Shown piece after piece: positions 1-8,174 of a DNA stretch of 64,000 bases. Under the pieces are notes generated by a model, which ran no database searches, was not told the origin of the DNA, and saw only the letters and a program-made list of their open reading frames with translations. Where the stretch lies: contig CAZKGR010000011.1 in NCBI GenBank assembly GCA_964552465.1, positions 1 to 64,000 on the forward strand, given 5' to 3'. The translations under genes and the position numbers were made by a program. Within the stretch, counting starts at the first letter, position 1, and every line of letters starts with the position of its first letter. The DNA comes from BMS3BBIN04 sp964552465 (GTDB taxonomy: Bacteria; Electryoneota; Electryoneia; Electryoneales; Electryoneaceae).

Positions 1-803
1 CCGTCTTCAAAGGGGCCATAGTTGCTGTCCTCTGGGCGTTGTTGCGAGAGGATTCCGGATATGGTTGGATCAATTTCGATGCTTCGCCCGGGATCTGCCC
101 CTGCGAAGCCGACGATCTTCTCGGCCTGACACAGATAGCAGTTGTTGTCACGATCGCGTGGGAACAGGCCAATGTGATGACGAACGTTGCGCGGGTAGGA
201 ACGAATTGCGTCAATACCCCAGATTTGGTCTTCCGCACTGCGCTGGAAGCGCAGTGAACTGAACGGGACCACCATCTCGACTGCGTAGCCCCAGTCGTGG
301 ATACGGCCGCCGCTATCCCAGATTGTGTCCCATTCTGATCCCATCCCACCAGTAACTTCAGTGAAATCAGCTTGCACGCCGAACGGATTACACATCAGCA
401 GGAAAGACTGCCGGGCATCGTTAAACGTATCGAGGTTGATCGCGACCCAGTCGTCCGATCCAATCTCGTCTCGGTCACGCATGCGCGCACGGATATCGTC
501 CGGATTAGGATCGTAGGCTTTGAATGCGATGAGCAGGTTTGACTCACCATAGGCCATTAACAATTCTGTCTTTACCGGCGGTTCGATATTTTCTCCGGGT
601 CGGACCTCGTAATCAAGCGTCATCGTAAACGCTTCCGACCAAACGGATTCGTCAAGCACGCCGTCGGCCAAGACCTCTCCATTTACTAACGGGATTTTGT
701 GTGGTAGTTCGTGGGGGTCAGGGAGTGTTGATTCTGGAGTCGAAGCCTGGCCCGCCCCTGTCGCGGTTCCAATCAACAACAAGAACGCGGAAATCCTAAT
801 CAA
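1..803 (-). CDS. CBM9/DUF5916-type secreted protein, partial (3' end outside window)
   Basis: The gene reads in from position 803 and stays open to the left edge, so only about 267 N-terminal residues are seen. A TTG start at 803 is chosen because an in-frame TAG lies four codons upstream and no ATG comes between; it gives a signal peptide (LIRISAFLLLIGTATGAGQA). After it comes a carbohydrate-binding family 9-like beta-sandwich of the kind found at the N terminus of DUF5916 proteins. Visible marks are DGVLDESVWSEAF, LLIAFKAYDPNPDDIRARM, DTFNDARQSF, NPFGVQADFTE, WDTIWDSGGRIHDWGYAVEM, VPFSSLRFQ and WGIDAIRSYPR. In this family the unseen C-terminal part is usually an outer-membrane beta-barrel-like DUF5916 region. 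The substrate is unknown. Family assignment is by motif recognition only. Confidence 0.8.
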   Translation of the reverse strand, partial: MIRISAFLLLIGTATGAGQASTPESTLPDPHELPHKIPLVNGEVLADGVLDESVWSEAFTMTLDYEVRPGENIEPPVKTELLMAYGESNLLIAFKAYDPNPDDIRARMRDRDEIGSDDWVAINLDTFNDARQSFLLMCNPFGVQADFTEVTGGMGSEWDTIWDSGGRIHDWGYAVEMVVPFSSLRFQRSAEDQIWGIDAIRSYPRNVRHHIGLFPRDRDNNCYLCQAEKIVGFAGADPGRSIEIDPTISGILSQQRPEDSNYGPFED

Positions 804-1105
804 GTTCGGCGTTTGCTATCCCGTTGCAAAACACTAATGTGCACACCATTATGTCACTATCTAGTAGCGGGACAGCTAATACGGGGAGAAGGTTACACGC
901 AAAGAGTCTTTTCAAGAGCTTGATTTTATCCTGAGCTTTTTTTGTTAGTCAGTGATGTAATGGTGAATGTCACATCAACGACCGAATCGCGGTTCGCAGA
1001 GCAAAGGCTTGACGGTTGTATACTTTACCTGCAAGGGTTTCTGGCGTATACTGTTATCGTTCCATGCACGTTGTACTCACCGTTCAACAATCAGGAACGA
1101 GTGAC
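804..1105. other. intergenic region between two divergent genes
   Basis: About 300 bases separate the divergent starts of the CBM9-like gene and the PAS sensor. The right half holds a plausible sigma-70-type promoter for the sensor (1024-1052). No RNA gene or repeat is seen. Confidence 0.5.
1024..1052 (+). promoter_or_regulatory. candidate sigma-70-type promoter for the PAS sensor gene
   Basis: TTTACC at 1024-1029 and TATACT at 1047-1052 are separated by exactly 17 bases. Transcription would begin near 1059, about 47 bases before the preferred ATG at 1106. That argues against the longer reading starting at 1016. The call rests on consensus similarity only. Confidence 0.45.
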
Positions 1106-2503
1106 ATGTGTAACTGCGATCCTCACAAGAACGAGCCTGCCAATATTTCGCGAAACATGACTCTTATTACACTACCCGTCCAGACCGTCCTGCTGGCCAG
1201 GTTTATAGCTCTCTTGTTTCCTGCATCAAACCATACTTCTTCCCCGTATGCTTTTGCTCAATTCGGCCCTATATCCGGTTATATGGCTGCTATTCTTTTG
1301 CTTGTGATGTTACTTGGCGCCAGTGCTTTCCTGATCATTCGCCTTCGTCGGAAGCTTCACAATCGGAAAAGCCCTTCCCTGCAAGCGATTGTCCTCGAGC
1401 GTACTATCGAGTTAAATCGATACCGCCAGATGCTCACCAAGGCCGAACGAATGGCCAATGTGGGCAGCTGGGAACACGAGCCTGATTCTGGGCGGTTTAT
1501 CTGGTCCGACCAGATGTTTCACATCTTTGGCTTTGAAGCGGCGGATGTTGCACCGGACAAAGACGTTCGAATCAAGCTGATTCATCCGGAAGATCGAAAG
1601 AGTTTCCTTGCGTTGGAACGCCAGTCCATACATGAAGGGAAGAGCTACGAAATTCGTATGCGAATTTTGCGAGCAGACGGAACCCAGAGGTTGGTTCAGC
1701 ATCGTGTGGAGCCTGAGCGTGATGCCGGTGGTAAGCTCGTTCGACGTATCGGAACTGTCATCGACATTACAGACCGCGTAGCGAATGAAGAGACGTTCCG
1801 GCTGATGTTTGAGCAGACACCGTACCCGTTCATGATGATTGATGATGTTGGAGTCGTCGACTGCAACCCGGCAACCGAAAGAATGTTTGGTCGAACAAAA
1901 GAAGAGATGCTCGGATTCCACCCCGGCAGCTTTTCTCCAGATATTCAGCCGGACGGTCGCCACTCAGATGAAAAAGCGAATGAGATGGTTGCCTTGGCCT
2001 ACAAAAATGGTTTCCACCGTTTCGAGTGGATGCATCAGCTTCCCGACGGCACCGATTTCCTCGCTGAAATTAATTTGAGTACTATGCGGATTGGCAGCAA
2101 TGTGCACCTGATGGTCGTGATGCATGATTTACGTGAACGTATGCGGGAGGAGAAGCGTCAACGGCGGATAAAGGAGCAGGAAACAATCAACCGCTTGGGT
2201 GCTACGCTCTCCCACGAATTCAACACACCGCTCGCCGTGATTCGACTGTCTGCAGAGATGATGGCGCTTAAAGCTGGCGACAACCCTGATGTTCGCGATC
2301 AGCTGAACAAAGTATTCACCCATATCGCCCGCATTCGTAAACTCGTTGACAAAATGCACCAGATCCGCGAGCTGCATGAAATTGATTATGCGGCAGGCAT
2401 GCAGATCCTCGACCTGCATAACGATTCGCCTGGTAATGGTATGTCACCATCAGACCAGTTGGAAAGTGATATTACGAGTACTGAAACAAGTGGGGACGAA
2501 TAA
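1106..2503 (+). CDS. membrane PAS sensor with phosphoacceptor (HisKA) domain but no kinase ATPase domain
   Basis: A 465-residue signalling protein. The ATG at 1106 is preferred because CAGGA lies about eight bases upstream; ATGs at 1016 and 1157 are alternatives. The N terminus has two hydrophobic stretches, the second (GYMAAILLLVMLLGASAFLI) a clear membrane anchor. Two PAS/PAC domains follow, the first around GSWEHEPDSGRFIWSDQM and ending IGTVIDITDR, the second around YPFMMIDDVGVVDCNPAT. A short coiled region leads to a dimerisation/phosphoacceptor domain with the H-box LSHEFNTPLAVIRL. The protein then stops about 80 residues later in an acidic tail. The N, G1, F and G2 boxes of a HATPase_c domain are absent, and no downstream frame supplies them. 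It cannot be a conventional histidine kinase alone; it may accept phosphate from, or dimerise with, another kinase. The same architecture recurs at 61965-63287. Confidence 0.85.
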   Translation: MCNCDPHKNEPANISRNMTLITLPVQTVLLARFIALLFPASNHTSSPYAFAQFGPISGYMAAILLLVMLLGASAFLIIRLRRKLHNRKSPSLQAIVLERTIELNRYRQMLTKAERMANVGSWEHEPDSGRFIWSDQMFHIFGFEAADVAPDKDVRIKLIHPEDRKSFLALERQSIHEGKSYEIRMRILRADGTQRLVQHRVEPERDAGGKLVRRIGTVIDITDRVANEETFRLMFEQTPYPFMMIDDVGVVDCNPATERMFGRTKEEMLGFHPGSFSPDIQPDGRHSDEKANEMVALAYKNGFHRFEWMHQLPDGTDFLAEINLSTMRIGSNVHLMVVMHDLRERMREEKRQRRIKEQETINRLGATLSHEFNTPLAVIRLSAEMMALKAGDNPDVRDQLNKVFTHIARIRKLVDKMHQIRELHEIDYAAGMQILDLHNDSPGNGMSPSDQLESDITSTETSGDE

Positions 2504-2507
2504 GCGG

Positions 2508-4715
2508 TTACATGTTTCCCAGTTCAACAACTGCCATATCCAATTTCTCCAGCCATTGATCCCGGTAGGATCCTTCAGGCAGTTCCTGCGCTTTCAACTT
2601 AGCACGCATTAGCGCCTTCTGCGCCTCCCGGCCTTCACCCAGACCATAGTAGCACCACGCTATGCGATAGGGTATCATCGGGTCTGTATAATGCTCGAAT
2701 TCCAAACGCTGATAGAGACTGATCGCGGCGCTCAACCGACCTCGTCCCTCCTGTGCGAAGGCTTTTTCAAACGCTGCTTGCGCGTTGGTAGAATCAATTT
2801 CCAACGCACGGTTGGCCGTGCTCAGGGCGGCGTTATGTCGGCTGAGGATATTGAATTTAGCTGCCAGATCAGCGAGGGCTTCCGCACTCATCGTGTCAAG
2901 ATCCGTCGTGCCGAACCACTGCTCGGCCAGCTCCTCATCAGCCGCCAGTTGCGCCAGATCTTCCTGTGTCACCCCCGCCGCCTCAAACTCCTTGTCGGCC
3001 ATGTCTTTCAACCCCATATCCCTGAACACGAATGCCAGTTGCAGGTGCGCGTCGCGCCAACCAGGGCGTTCGACCAGCGCGGCTGAAAACAGTAGTGATG
3101 CGTTCGGCAAGTCGCCATTCGCGTACGACACAGATCCCCAGTTGAAGTAGTCTGTCTCTGGCGAGGCGATGATGCGCATGGTGGTGTACGGGATGTGCGT
3201 GATCAGGAATAGCACCATTACAATAATAATAGTGCGCAAAGCCGGAATCGGGTCGCGTTCACGGAACCAGGCTGCGACTTTGAAAATGGTAAACACCGCC
3301 GCCGGGATCAGCACGCCTATAATTGGATAGCGATACTCCCCAGCGACGAAGAACAGCAGGTTGGCAAACAGGTAAGCGATGACCAGCACACGTGGCAAGT
3401 GCATCCGCCGCCTACCACCTAACAAAAACAGGCCGGGCAAAGCCAACGCGAGCAGAATACCGAAGCGGAAGAAACCAAGCGTTCGCAATACTGGCGAATA
3501 CTGCTTCGCACCGTAGAAGCTTACGTTGTTCGGCGCTTCCTCTTTGTGGAAGAAATAGCGGAGCTTGGCGAATTCGAGCGATATCCAGCCAAGCGGATCG
3601 TTTACGATCCATTCCAGCGCTTCGCCGAACCAATATCGTGACGCAGCAAGATCGGTTAGTTCCCGGCCTGTGCGTCGCATCGCCTCTTGACGATACCCCT
3701 CGGCTTCGTCAGCCGGTTCAGCGCTCATCAGCCACGGAACTTCACTGTACAAACCGATGGATTGTTCGTGGTTACCGACAAAGAAGTTCATCCCGGCGGA
3801 CGACGTTGTGAGAGTAAATTCGCCGCCGAGGCGGGCGTTTCGGATCATCGCGGGTGTGATTACCAGTAGTGTTCCGATGGTCAGCAACACTACGGGCAGA
3901 ATCGTCCTGCGTACACTTTTCAGGCCCGTTTGGAAAACTTGCAAACGCGGTTCATCCTCAGCGTCTGTTTCATCCACGACATGAATGTCGTGGGCATTTC
4001 CAGCCTTCTTCGCTTGCCACCACCACCATACGAACATCAACCCGAATGCCGGAACCAGGATCAACGCGTTCGGGCGAGCCAGCGCACTCAGCCCAATCGC
4101 CATCCCTGCACCAAGCACCCGCCACCACACTGGGTGGCCCGGGTTGTCTCGCAACCCGGGTGTCACATTCATTCCGTCTTGCCCGTGTCCGGCAACTGCC
4201 GGACGCGGATCATCCTCACCCACCGGAGTATCCAACAACGTCACCGCGATCATGGTCAGGAACAGGATCAGGCTGGCGGACAGCAGAACACCGTCGAAAT
4301 AGATCGCAGGGGCGTAGATCGCGAACAGCACCGCCGCCAACGGCCCCGCCGCCCAGTGGTCGACACGTTTCGAGGTGAATCGTCCGATCAGCAGCATTGT
4401 CCCGGCGGACAGCAACGTTTGCAGCTGCAACGCGCTCGCGGTAAAGCCTTCGCCGATGGATCCAGCCATCGCGATGAACAGGGGATACAACGGGCTCATG
4501 AAGAACGGGTGCGGTCCGAGTCCAAGGCCGGACGCGATCCGTTGCCCCCACTCGAGGTAATACTTCGAGTCGATGATCGGGATTTGTGCGACGGGACTGA
4601 TCAGGATCGCATCGATGTGCGTCCAGCGCAACGCGACGAACATAACCAGCGCGATCACATATCCGACCAAGCGCAGGATAGTGTGCAATTTGGATGTGGT
4701 GGGTACTCCGTTCAT
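2508..4715 (-). CDS. GT-C fold membrane glycosyltransferase (ArnT/PMT-like) with C-terminal TPR domain
   Basis: A 735-residue polytopic membrane protein. The N-terminal part has the GT39/GT83 pattern: a first helix, then a periplasmic loop with an acidic pair region (PIIDSKYYLEWGQRIASG) and PLYPLFIA, followed by about ten more hydrophobic helices to roughly residue 490. Such enzymes transfer sugars from polyprenyl-phosphate donors to lipid or protein acceptors outside the inner membrane. Residues of about 510-735 form TPR-like helical repeats (SVSYANGDLPNASLLFSAAL, IPYRIAWCYYGLGEGREAQK), suggesting protein partners. The two longest hydrophilic loops, near residues 167-200 and 240-262, are encoded by DNA carrying palindromes of the kind found between genes in this window (3975-3992, 4138-4160, 4184-4207). 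It converges with the PAS sensor, with four bases between stop codons. Donor and acceptor cannot be told. Confidence 0.8.
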   Translation of the reverse strand: MNGVPTTSKLHTILRLVGYVIALVMFVALRWTHIDAILISPVAQIPIIDSKYYLEWGQRIASGLGLGPHPFFMSPLYPLFIAMAGSIGEGFTASALQLQTLLSAGTMLLIGRFTSKRVDHWAAGPLAAVLFAIYAPAIYFDGVLLSASLILFLTMIAVTLLDTPVGEDDPRPAVAGHGQDGMNVTPGLRDNPGHPVWWRVLGAGMAIGLSALARPNALILVPAFGLMFVWWWWQAKKAGNAHDIHVVDETDAEDEPRLQVFQTGLKSVRRTILPVVLLTIGTLLVITPAMIRNARLGGEFTLTTSSAGMNFFVGNHEQSIGLYSEVPWLMSAEPADEAEGYRQEAMRRTGRELTDLAASRYWFGEALEWIVNDPLGWISLEFAKLRYFFHKEEAPNNVSFYGAKQYSPVLRTLGFFRFGILLALALPGLFLLGGRRRMHLPRVLVIAYLFANLLFFVAGEYRYPIIGVLIPAAVFTIFKVAAWFRERDPIPALRTIIIVMVLFLITHIPYTTMRIIASPETDYFNWGSVSYANGDLPNASLLFSAALVERPGWRDAHLQLAFVFRDMGLKDMADKEFEAAGVTQEDLAQLAADEELAEQWFGTTDLDTMSAEALADLAAKFNILSRHNAALSTANRALEIDSTNAQAAFEKAFAQEGRGRLSAAISLYQRLEFEHYTDPMIPYRIAWCYYGLGEGREAQKALMRAKLKAQELPEGSYRDQWLEKLDMAVVELGNM
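3975..4207. repeat. three palindromes inside the glycosyltransferase gene
   Basis: Three perfect or near-perfect inverted repeats lie within coding sequence: 3975-3992 (CACGACATGAATGTCGTG), 4138-4160 (CCCGGGTTG / CAACCCGGG around a five-base loop) and 4184-4207 (CGTGTCCGGCA / TGCCGGACGCG around two bases). The first recurs with one change between genes at 56130-56147, including flanking ATC and GCAT. The core of the third recurs near 12982-12998. The reading frame stays open through all three, and they fall in hydrophilic loops between membrane helices. Confidence 0.65.
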
Positions 4716-4874
4716 CGAATAATCTCGTTCGCCTGTTCGTCGCGTCTAATATAGAACGCACGACACCGCAATCGCGCTCCACCACCTGTCTCGGCCCTCC
4801 CCCACTTGCGAGACGAATTTCACGAGCTCATCTTCCACGGATCATAATTCTACTGAACCCGAGGAGATGCAAAA

Positions 4875-6041
4875 ATGCCCGCCCCGACAGAACTGCTGCA
4901 GGAGAGGATAGCGCGCGTCCAGGAGATGCTCAAGAACGATCAGAACGGTCACCCGATGCTGGTTACCGGTGACGCTAATGTCGGTTGGCTGACCGGCGTT
5001 CCGGCCGACTTCCAGAAAGATGCATGCCTGTTGATCCGTCCGGACAAGGCGTTCTTCGTCACTGACGGCCGTTACACCAACCGCATTCCCGAAATTCCGG
5101 GAATGGAACCGTACATCTGGGGCATGGAGCATGTCCACCTTTACCCCGAGCTGAAGAACCTGATTGATGGCGCGGACCATCTCGTCTGCGACACTACCGG
5201 TATCGCGATTGACATGTACCACGCGTTGCCAGCAATGCTCGGCCTCGATAGTATCTCGGCGCCGTCCGGATTGCTCGACCGCCTGCGAATGATCAAGGGC
5301 GACCTCGAACTGGATCTGATCCGTGAAGCGGTCGACATGGCGATCGCGACTTTCAACTACATGGTCAACGACTGGCTGCCGAAGCACCGTGAAACCGCGA
5401 CCGATCTCGATTTCAGTATTGAATTGCTGGCGGAAGGCGAACGCCGTGGCTCAGAGGGAGCTTCCTTTGATCCCCTGGTGGCAATGGATGAAGATGCCGA
5501 CACGCCGCACCCGGAGATGGACCGTCCTGGCAAACCGCTCAAGGGCAACCACATCATGCTGGTTGACTGGGGCTTCATCTATAAGGGTGTGTGTACGGAC
5601 ATGACCCGAATGATCATCATCGGTTATGAGGAGTTACCGCAAGTCTTCCAGGGCATGCGCATGTTGCAGGAAAAGTGGTTCGACATGGTCGCCGAACAAC
5701 TGCTGCCGGGCAGGCCGGCGAGCGCAGGCGGGGACGCGTACCAGATAGGCGTCAAGGCAGCGGGAATTGAGACTCGTTTCCACGGCGCGGGCCACGGCAC
5801 CGGCGGCGCATATGTACACGAGCTCCCGAAGGTCAGCGAGCTTCCGGACGGCCTCGACGATTACGGCATCCCGTTCGGCCAGGCGATCATTCTCGAGCCG
5901 GGCATGATCATCACCAACGAACCGGGCATGTACGAGAAGGGCGTCGGCGCATATCGCACCGAAAACATGGTTCTGATCACCGAGGACGGTCAGGAGGCGT
6001 TGGACAAAGCGCTTACCTTGCGCCCCTTCTTCGTTGCTTAG
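4875..6041 (+). CDS. M24-family Xaa-Pro aminopeptidase/dipeptidase
   Basis: A 388-residue cytoplasmic metallopeptidase, expected to release the residue preceding proline or to split Xaa-Pro dipeptides. Residues 1-140 form the creatinase-like N domain (MLVTGDANVGWLTGVPADFQ); residues of about 150-388 are the pita-bread catalytic domain. The five expected dinuclear metal ligands are visible: Asp in LVDWGF (near 230), Asp in CTDMTR (near 241), His in AGHGTGG (near 305), Glu in TNEPGMY (near 347) and Glu in RTENMVLIT (near 361). The start follows GAGGAG with suitable spacing. A rho-independent terminator follows at 6072-6101, so the gene looks monocistronic. Aminopeptidase P and prolidase cannot be separated from sequence alone. 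Confidence 0.92.
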   Translation: MPAPTELLQERIARVQEMLKNDQNGHPMLVTGDANVGWLTGVPADFQKDACLLIRPDKAFFVTDGRYTNRIPEIPGMEPYIWGMEHVHLYPELKNLIDGADHLVCDTTGIAIDMYHALPAMLGLDSISAPSGLLDRLRMIKGDLELDLIREAVDMAIATFNYMVNDWLPKHRETATDLDFSIELLAEGERRGSEGASFDPLVAMDEDADTPHPEMDRPGKPLKGNHIMLVDWGFIYKGVCTDMTRMIIIGYEELPQVFQGMRMLQEKWFDMVAEQLLPGRPASAGGDAYQIGVKAAGIETRFHGAGHGTGGAYVHELPKVSELPDGLDDYGIPFGQAIILEPGMIITNEPGMYEKGVGAYRTENMVLITEDGQEALDKALTLRPFFVA

Positions 6042-6071
6042 AACACAAAATATTCCGCTCTCGAGTCATCG

Positions 6072-6101
6072 CCCCCGTCTTGAAAAAGACGGGGGTTTTC
6101 T
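6072..6101 (+). terminator. rho-independent terminator after the Xaa-Pro peptidase gene
   Basis: A perfect 10-bp stem, CCCCCGTCTT (6072-6081) with AAGACGGGGG (6086-6095), around a four-base loop, followed directly by TTTTCTT. Confidence 0.9.
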
Positions 6102-6180
6102 TGTCATCACCGGAAATCATGCCGACATTCATTTATACTGAAAGCGAGAACATCTGATTGACCGATTCGTGGAGGGGATG

Positions 6181-7956
6181 ATGAGGACAAGACTGCTGAT
6201 CGTGGGATTGGTTGTTTCGTTAATACCATTGATCGTTTCCGCCCAGTGGACACAGCATGACGTAGCTTTCAATCTGGCAGGCGCATACGGCGTCGCTACC
6301 GGCGATTTCGACGGTGACGGCGACATGGATATTGTGGCCGGTGCGGATGGTGTCACCGACGAAGTGCACTGGTATGAAAACACCGGCGGCGGGTGGAGTG
6401 ATCACCTCGTCGAATCCAACTTCGGCGCGAAAGATGTATGCGTTGCAGATGTAGATGTGGACGGAGATGCTGACATCTTGGCCTGCGCTTACACTCCCGG
6501 CTACGTAACATGGTGGGAAAACAACGCTGGAGCGTTCACCCGGCACGATCTGAGCGTCGATTTCAATGGTGCCTACGCAATCGCTGCGGGCGACATCAAC
6601 AACGACGGGTTAACTGATGTTGCGTGCGTAGCATGGGCAATTGGTGATGTTGTGTGGTGGGAAAACACGGGTGCGGGTTGGATCGAACACGTGCTCAGCT
6701 ACAGTTATTCCAATCCTCACGGGGTTGCTTTGGGAGACTTGAATGGTGATGGTATGCTCGACGTTGTCGCGTCTTCTGGTAGTTCAGACGATGTCGTCTG
6801 GTGGGAGAACCAAGGCGACAACCCGTGGCCGATGACCATCATACAATCCAACCTGGATTATGCATCCGCAGTTTCAGTTACCGATTTCGAAGGGGATGGT
6901 GACGACGATGTTATCGCCGCGATTTACAACGACAGCCACATGGTCGCGTTCACGAACGATGGCATTGGCAATTTCACCCAGACCGACCTCAGCTTCACCT
7001 TCAACAATGCGTGGAATTGCTGTGCAGGCGATATTGGCGCGGACGGCGACATGGACGCGATCGGCTCGTCACGATCCAACGGCATCTCCTATTGGGAGTA
7101 TGAGGACGGTTCGTTCACAGAGCACGAACTCATTCCGAGTTGGGGAGATGTGCGATCTGTGTTCGCCGCGGACATGGACGGCGACAACGACGATGATATC
7201 GTAGCGGTGTCCGAAACACTCGGACAGGTTTCCTGGTGGGAACAGCCGGGCTCTGGCACGCCTGATCTCATTGAGCTGGAAGTCTTTCCACACAATCCGC
7301 CCGTGATCATTCCTGCTGGCGGTACGCTGACTTATGATATTCACATTGAGTCCCACTTGCCCCAGACTGTTTACGCTTACATCTGGACATGGGTCGAGAT
7401 GCCGAACGGACAACTTTTCGGACCGTTGGATGCTCGCTACGGCGCGTTTACGCCCACCTTGGACATCTTCTTCACCGGCCTGACGCAGGATATCCCCACT
7501 CTTGCGATGACTGGTGTTTACCAGTGGAATGTGAGCATCGGCACCAGCATCCAGAATCCTGCATTTACTGATGGGTTCAGCTTTACGGTGACCGATCCTG
7601 AATTTCAAGATGGCGCGGTCGGGTGGACATCAACCGGATGGGATAATCTTGATTTTGCTGGGGAGGCAGATGAAAAGACCGTTGCATTGCCGACTCGCTT
7701 CAGTGTCAGCGAAGTGTATCCGAATCCGTTCAATTCGAACGCGCGCGTCAGCGTAACGCTGCCGGATTCCGATCACCTTGCGGTTCAGGTGTTCGACAAT
7801 CTTGGGCGCAGGGTCGCAGAGCTGGCGGACGGTGAGTATTCCTCAGGTTCACATGAGCTGACGTTTGAACCGTCATCGCTGTCTAGTGGGATCTACTTCA
7901 TGAGCGTAAACGTGGGAGGTACGCTGGTTGTTCGTAAGCTCGTATATATGAAATGA
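6181..7956 (+). CDS. secreted FG-GAP/VCBS beta-propeller protein with type IX sorting domain
   Basis: A 591-residue exported protein. The ATG at 6181 follows GGAGGGG and gives a signal peptide (MRTRLLIVGLVVSLIPLIVS-A). Residues of about 25-360 hold seven FG-GAP-like blades of the form DFDGDGDMDIVAG...WYENTGG, with calcium-binding DxDxDG loops. Next comes an Ig-like domain (near residues 370-470) with VIIPAGGTLTYD, MPNGQLFGPL and GFSFTV, then a linker with VGWTSTGWD. The C terminus is a sorting domain beginning YPNPFNSNARVSVTLP and ending RKLVYMK. In this family the last segment directs export across the outer membrane and is normally removed on the surface. The beta-propeller's ligand is unknown. 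Confidence 0.88.
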   Translation: MRTRLLIVGLVVSLIPLIVSAQWTQHDVAFNLAGAYGVATGDFDGDGDMDIVAGADGVTDEVHWYENTGGGWSDHLVESNFGAKDVCVADVDVDGDADILACAYTPGYVTWWENNAGAFTRHDLSVDFNGAYAIAAGDINNDGLTDVACVAWAIGDVVWWENTGAGWIEHVLSYSYSNPHGVALGDLNGDGMLDVVASSGSSDDVVWWENQGDNPWPMTIIQSNLDYASAVSVTDFEGDGDDDVIAAIYNDSHMVAFTNDGIGNFTQTDLSFTFNNAWNCCAGDIGADGDMDAIGSSRSNGISYWEYEDGSFTEHELIPSWGDVRSVFAADMDGDNDDDIVAVSETLGQVSWWEQPGSGTPDLIELEVFPHNPPVIIPAGGTLTYDIHIESHLPQTVYAYIWTWVEMPNGQLFGPLDARYGAFTPTLDIFFTGLTQDIPTLAMTGVYQWNVSIGTSIQNPAFTDGFSFTVTDPEFQDGAVGWTSTGWDNLDFAGEADEKTVALPTRFSVSEVYPNPFNSNARVSVTLPDSDHLAVQVFDNLGRRVAELADGEYSSGSHELTFEPSSLSSGIYFMSVNVGGTLVVRKLVYMK

Positions 7957-8012
7957 TTTCGTGTAACAAATACTTGGCGCACCTTATTAATCGTAGCGAA
8001 GGACAAACTTTC

Positions 8013-8060
8013 AATCCTGTGTTCTTTCCTTGCTTGTAACCAGCTTGGTAACACAGGATT
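8013..8060. terminator. inverted repeat between two secreted-protein genes
   Basis: AATCCTGTGTT at 8013-8023 is perfectly complementary to AACACAGGATT at 8050-8060. The loop of 26 bases is long and no T-run follows, so the role as a terminator of the upstream gene is uncertain. Confidence 0.4.
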
Positions 8061-8174
8061 CAAAATCTCCCGCTCTCCTTTTACTACTCAACCCGCCTGT
8101 TAGGTTGCCCTAACACTTTTAGAGAACTAGGTTATATAGTTCAGTTACGGTTAACTAGCACGAGGATGCCCCCC

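Noticed and set aside
3930..4754. A 274-codon plus-strand frame opposite the glycosyltransferase gene
   Set aside because: It is rich in Arg, Gln, His and Pro with no domain, and the minus strand has clear membrane helices and TPRs. It is a shadow of the real gene.
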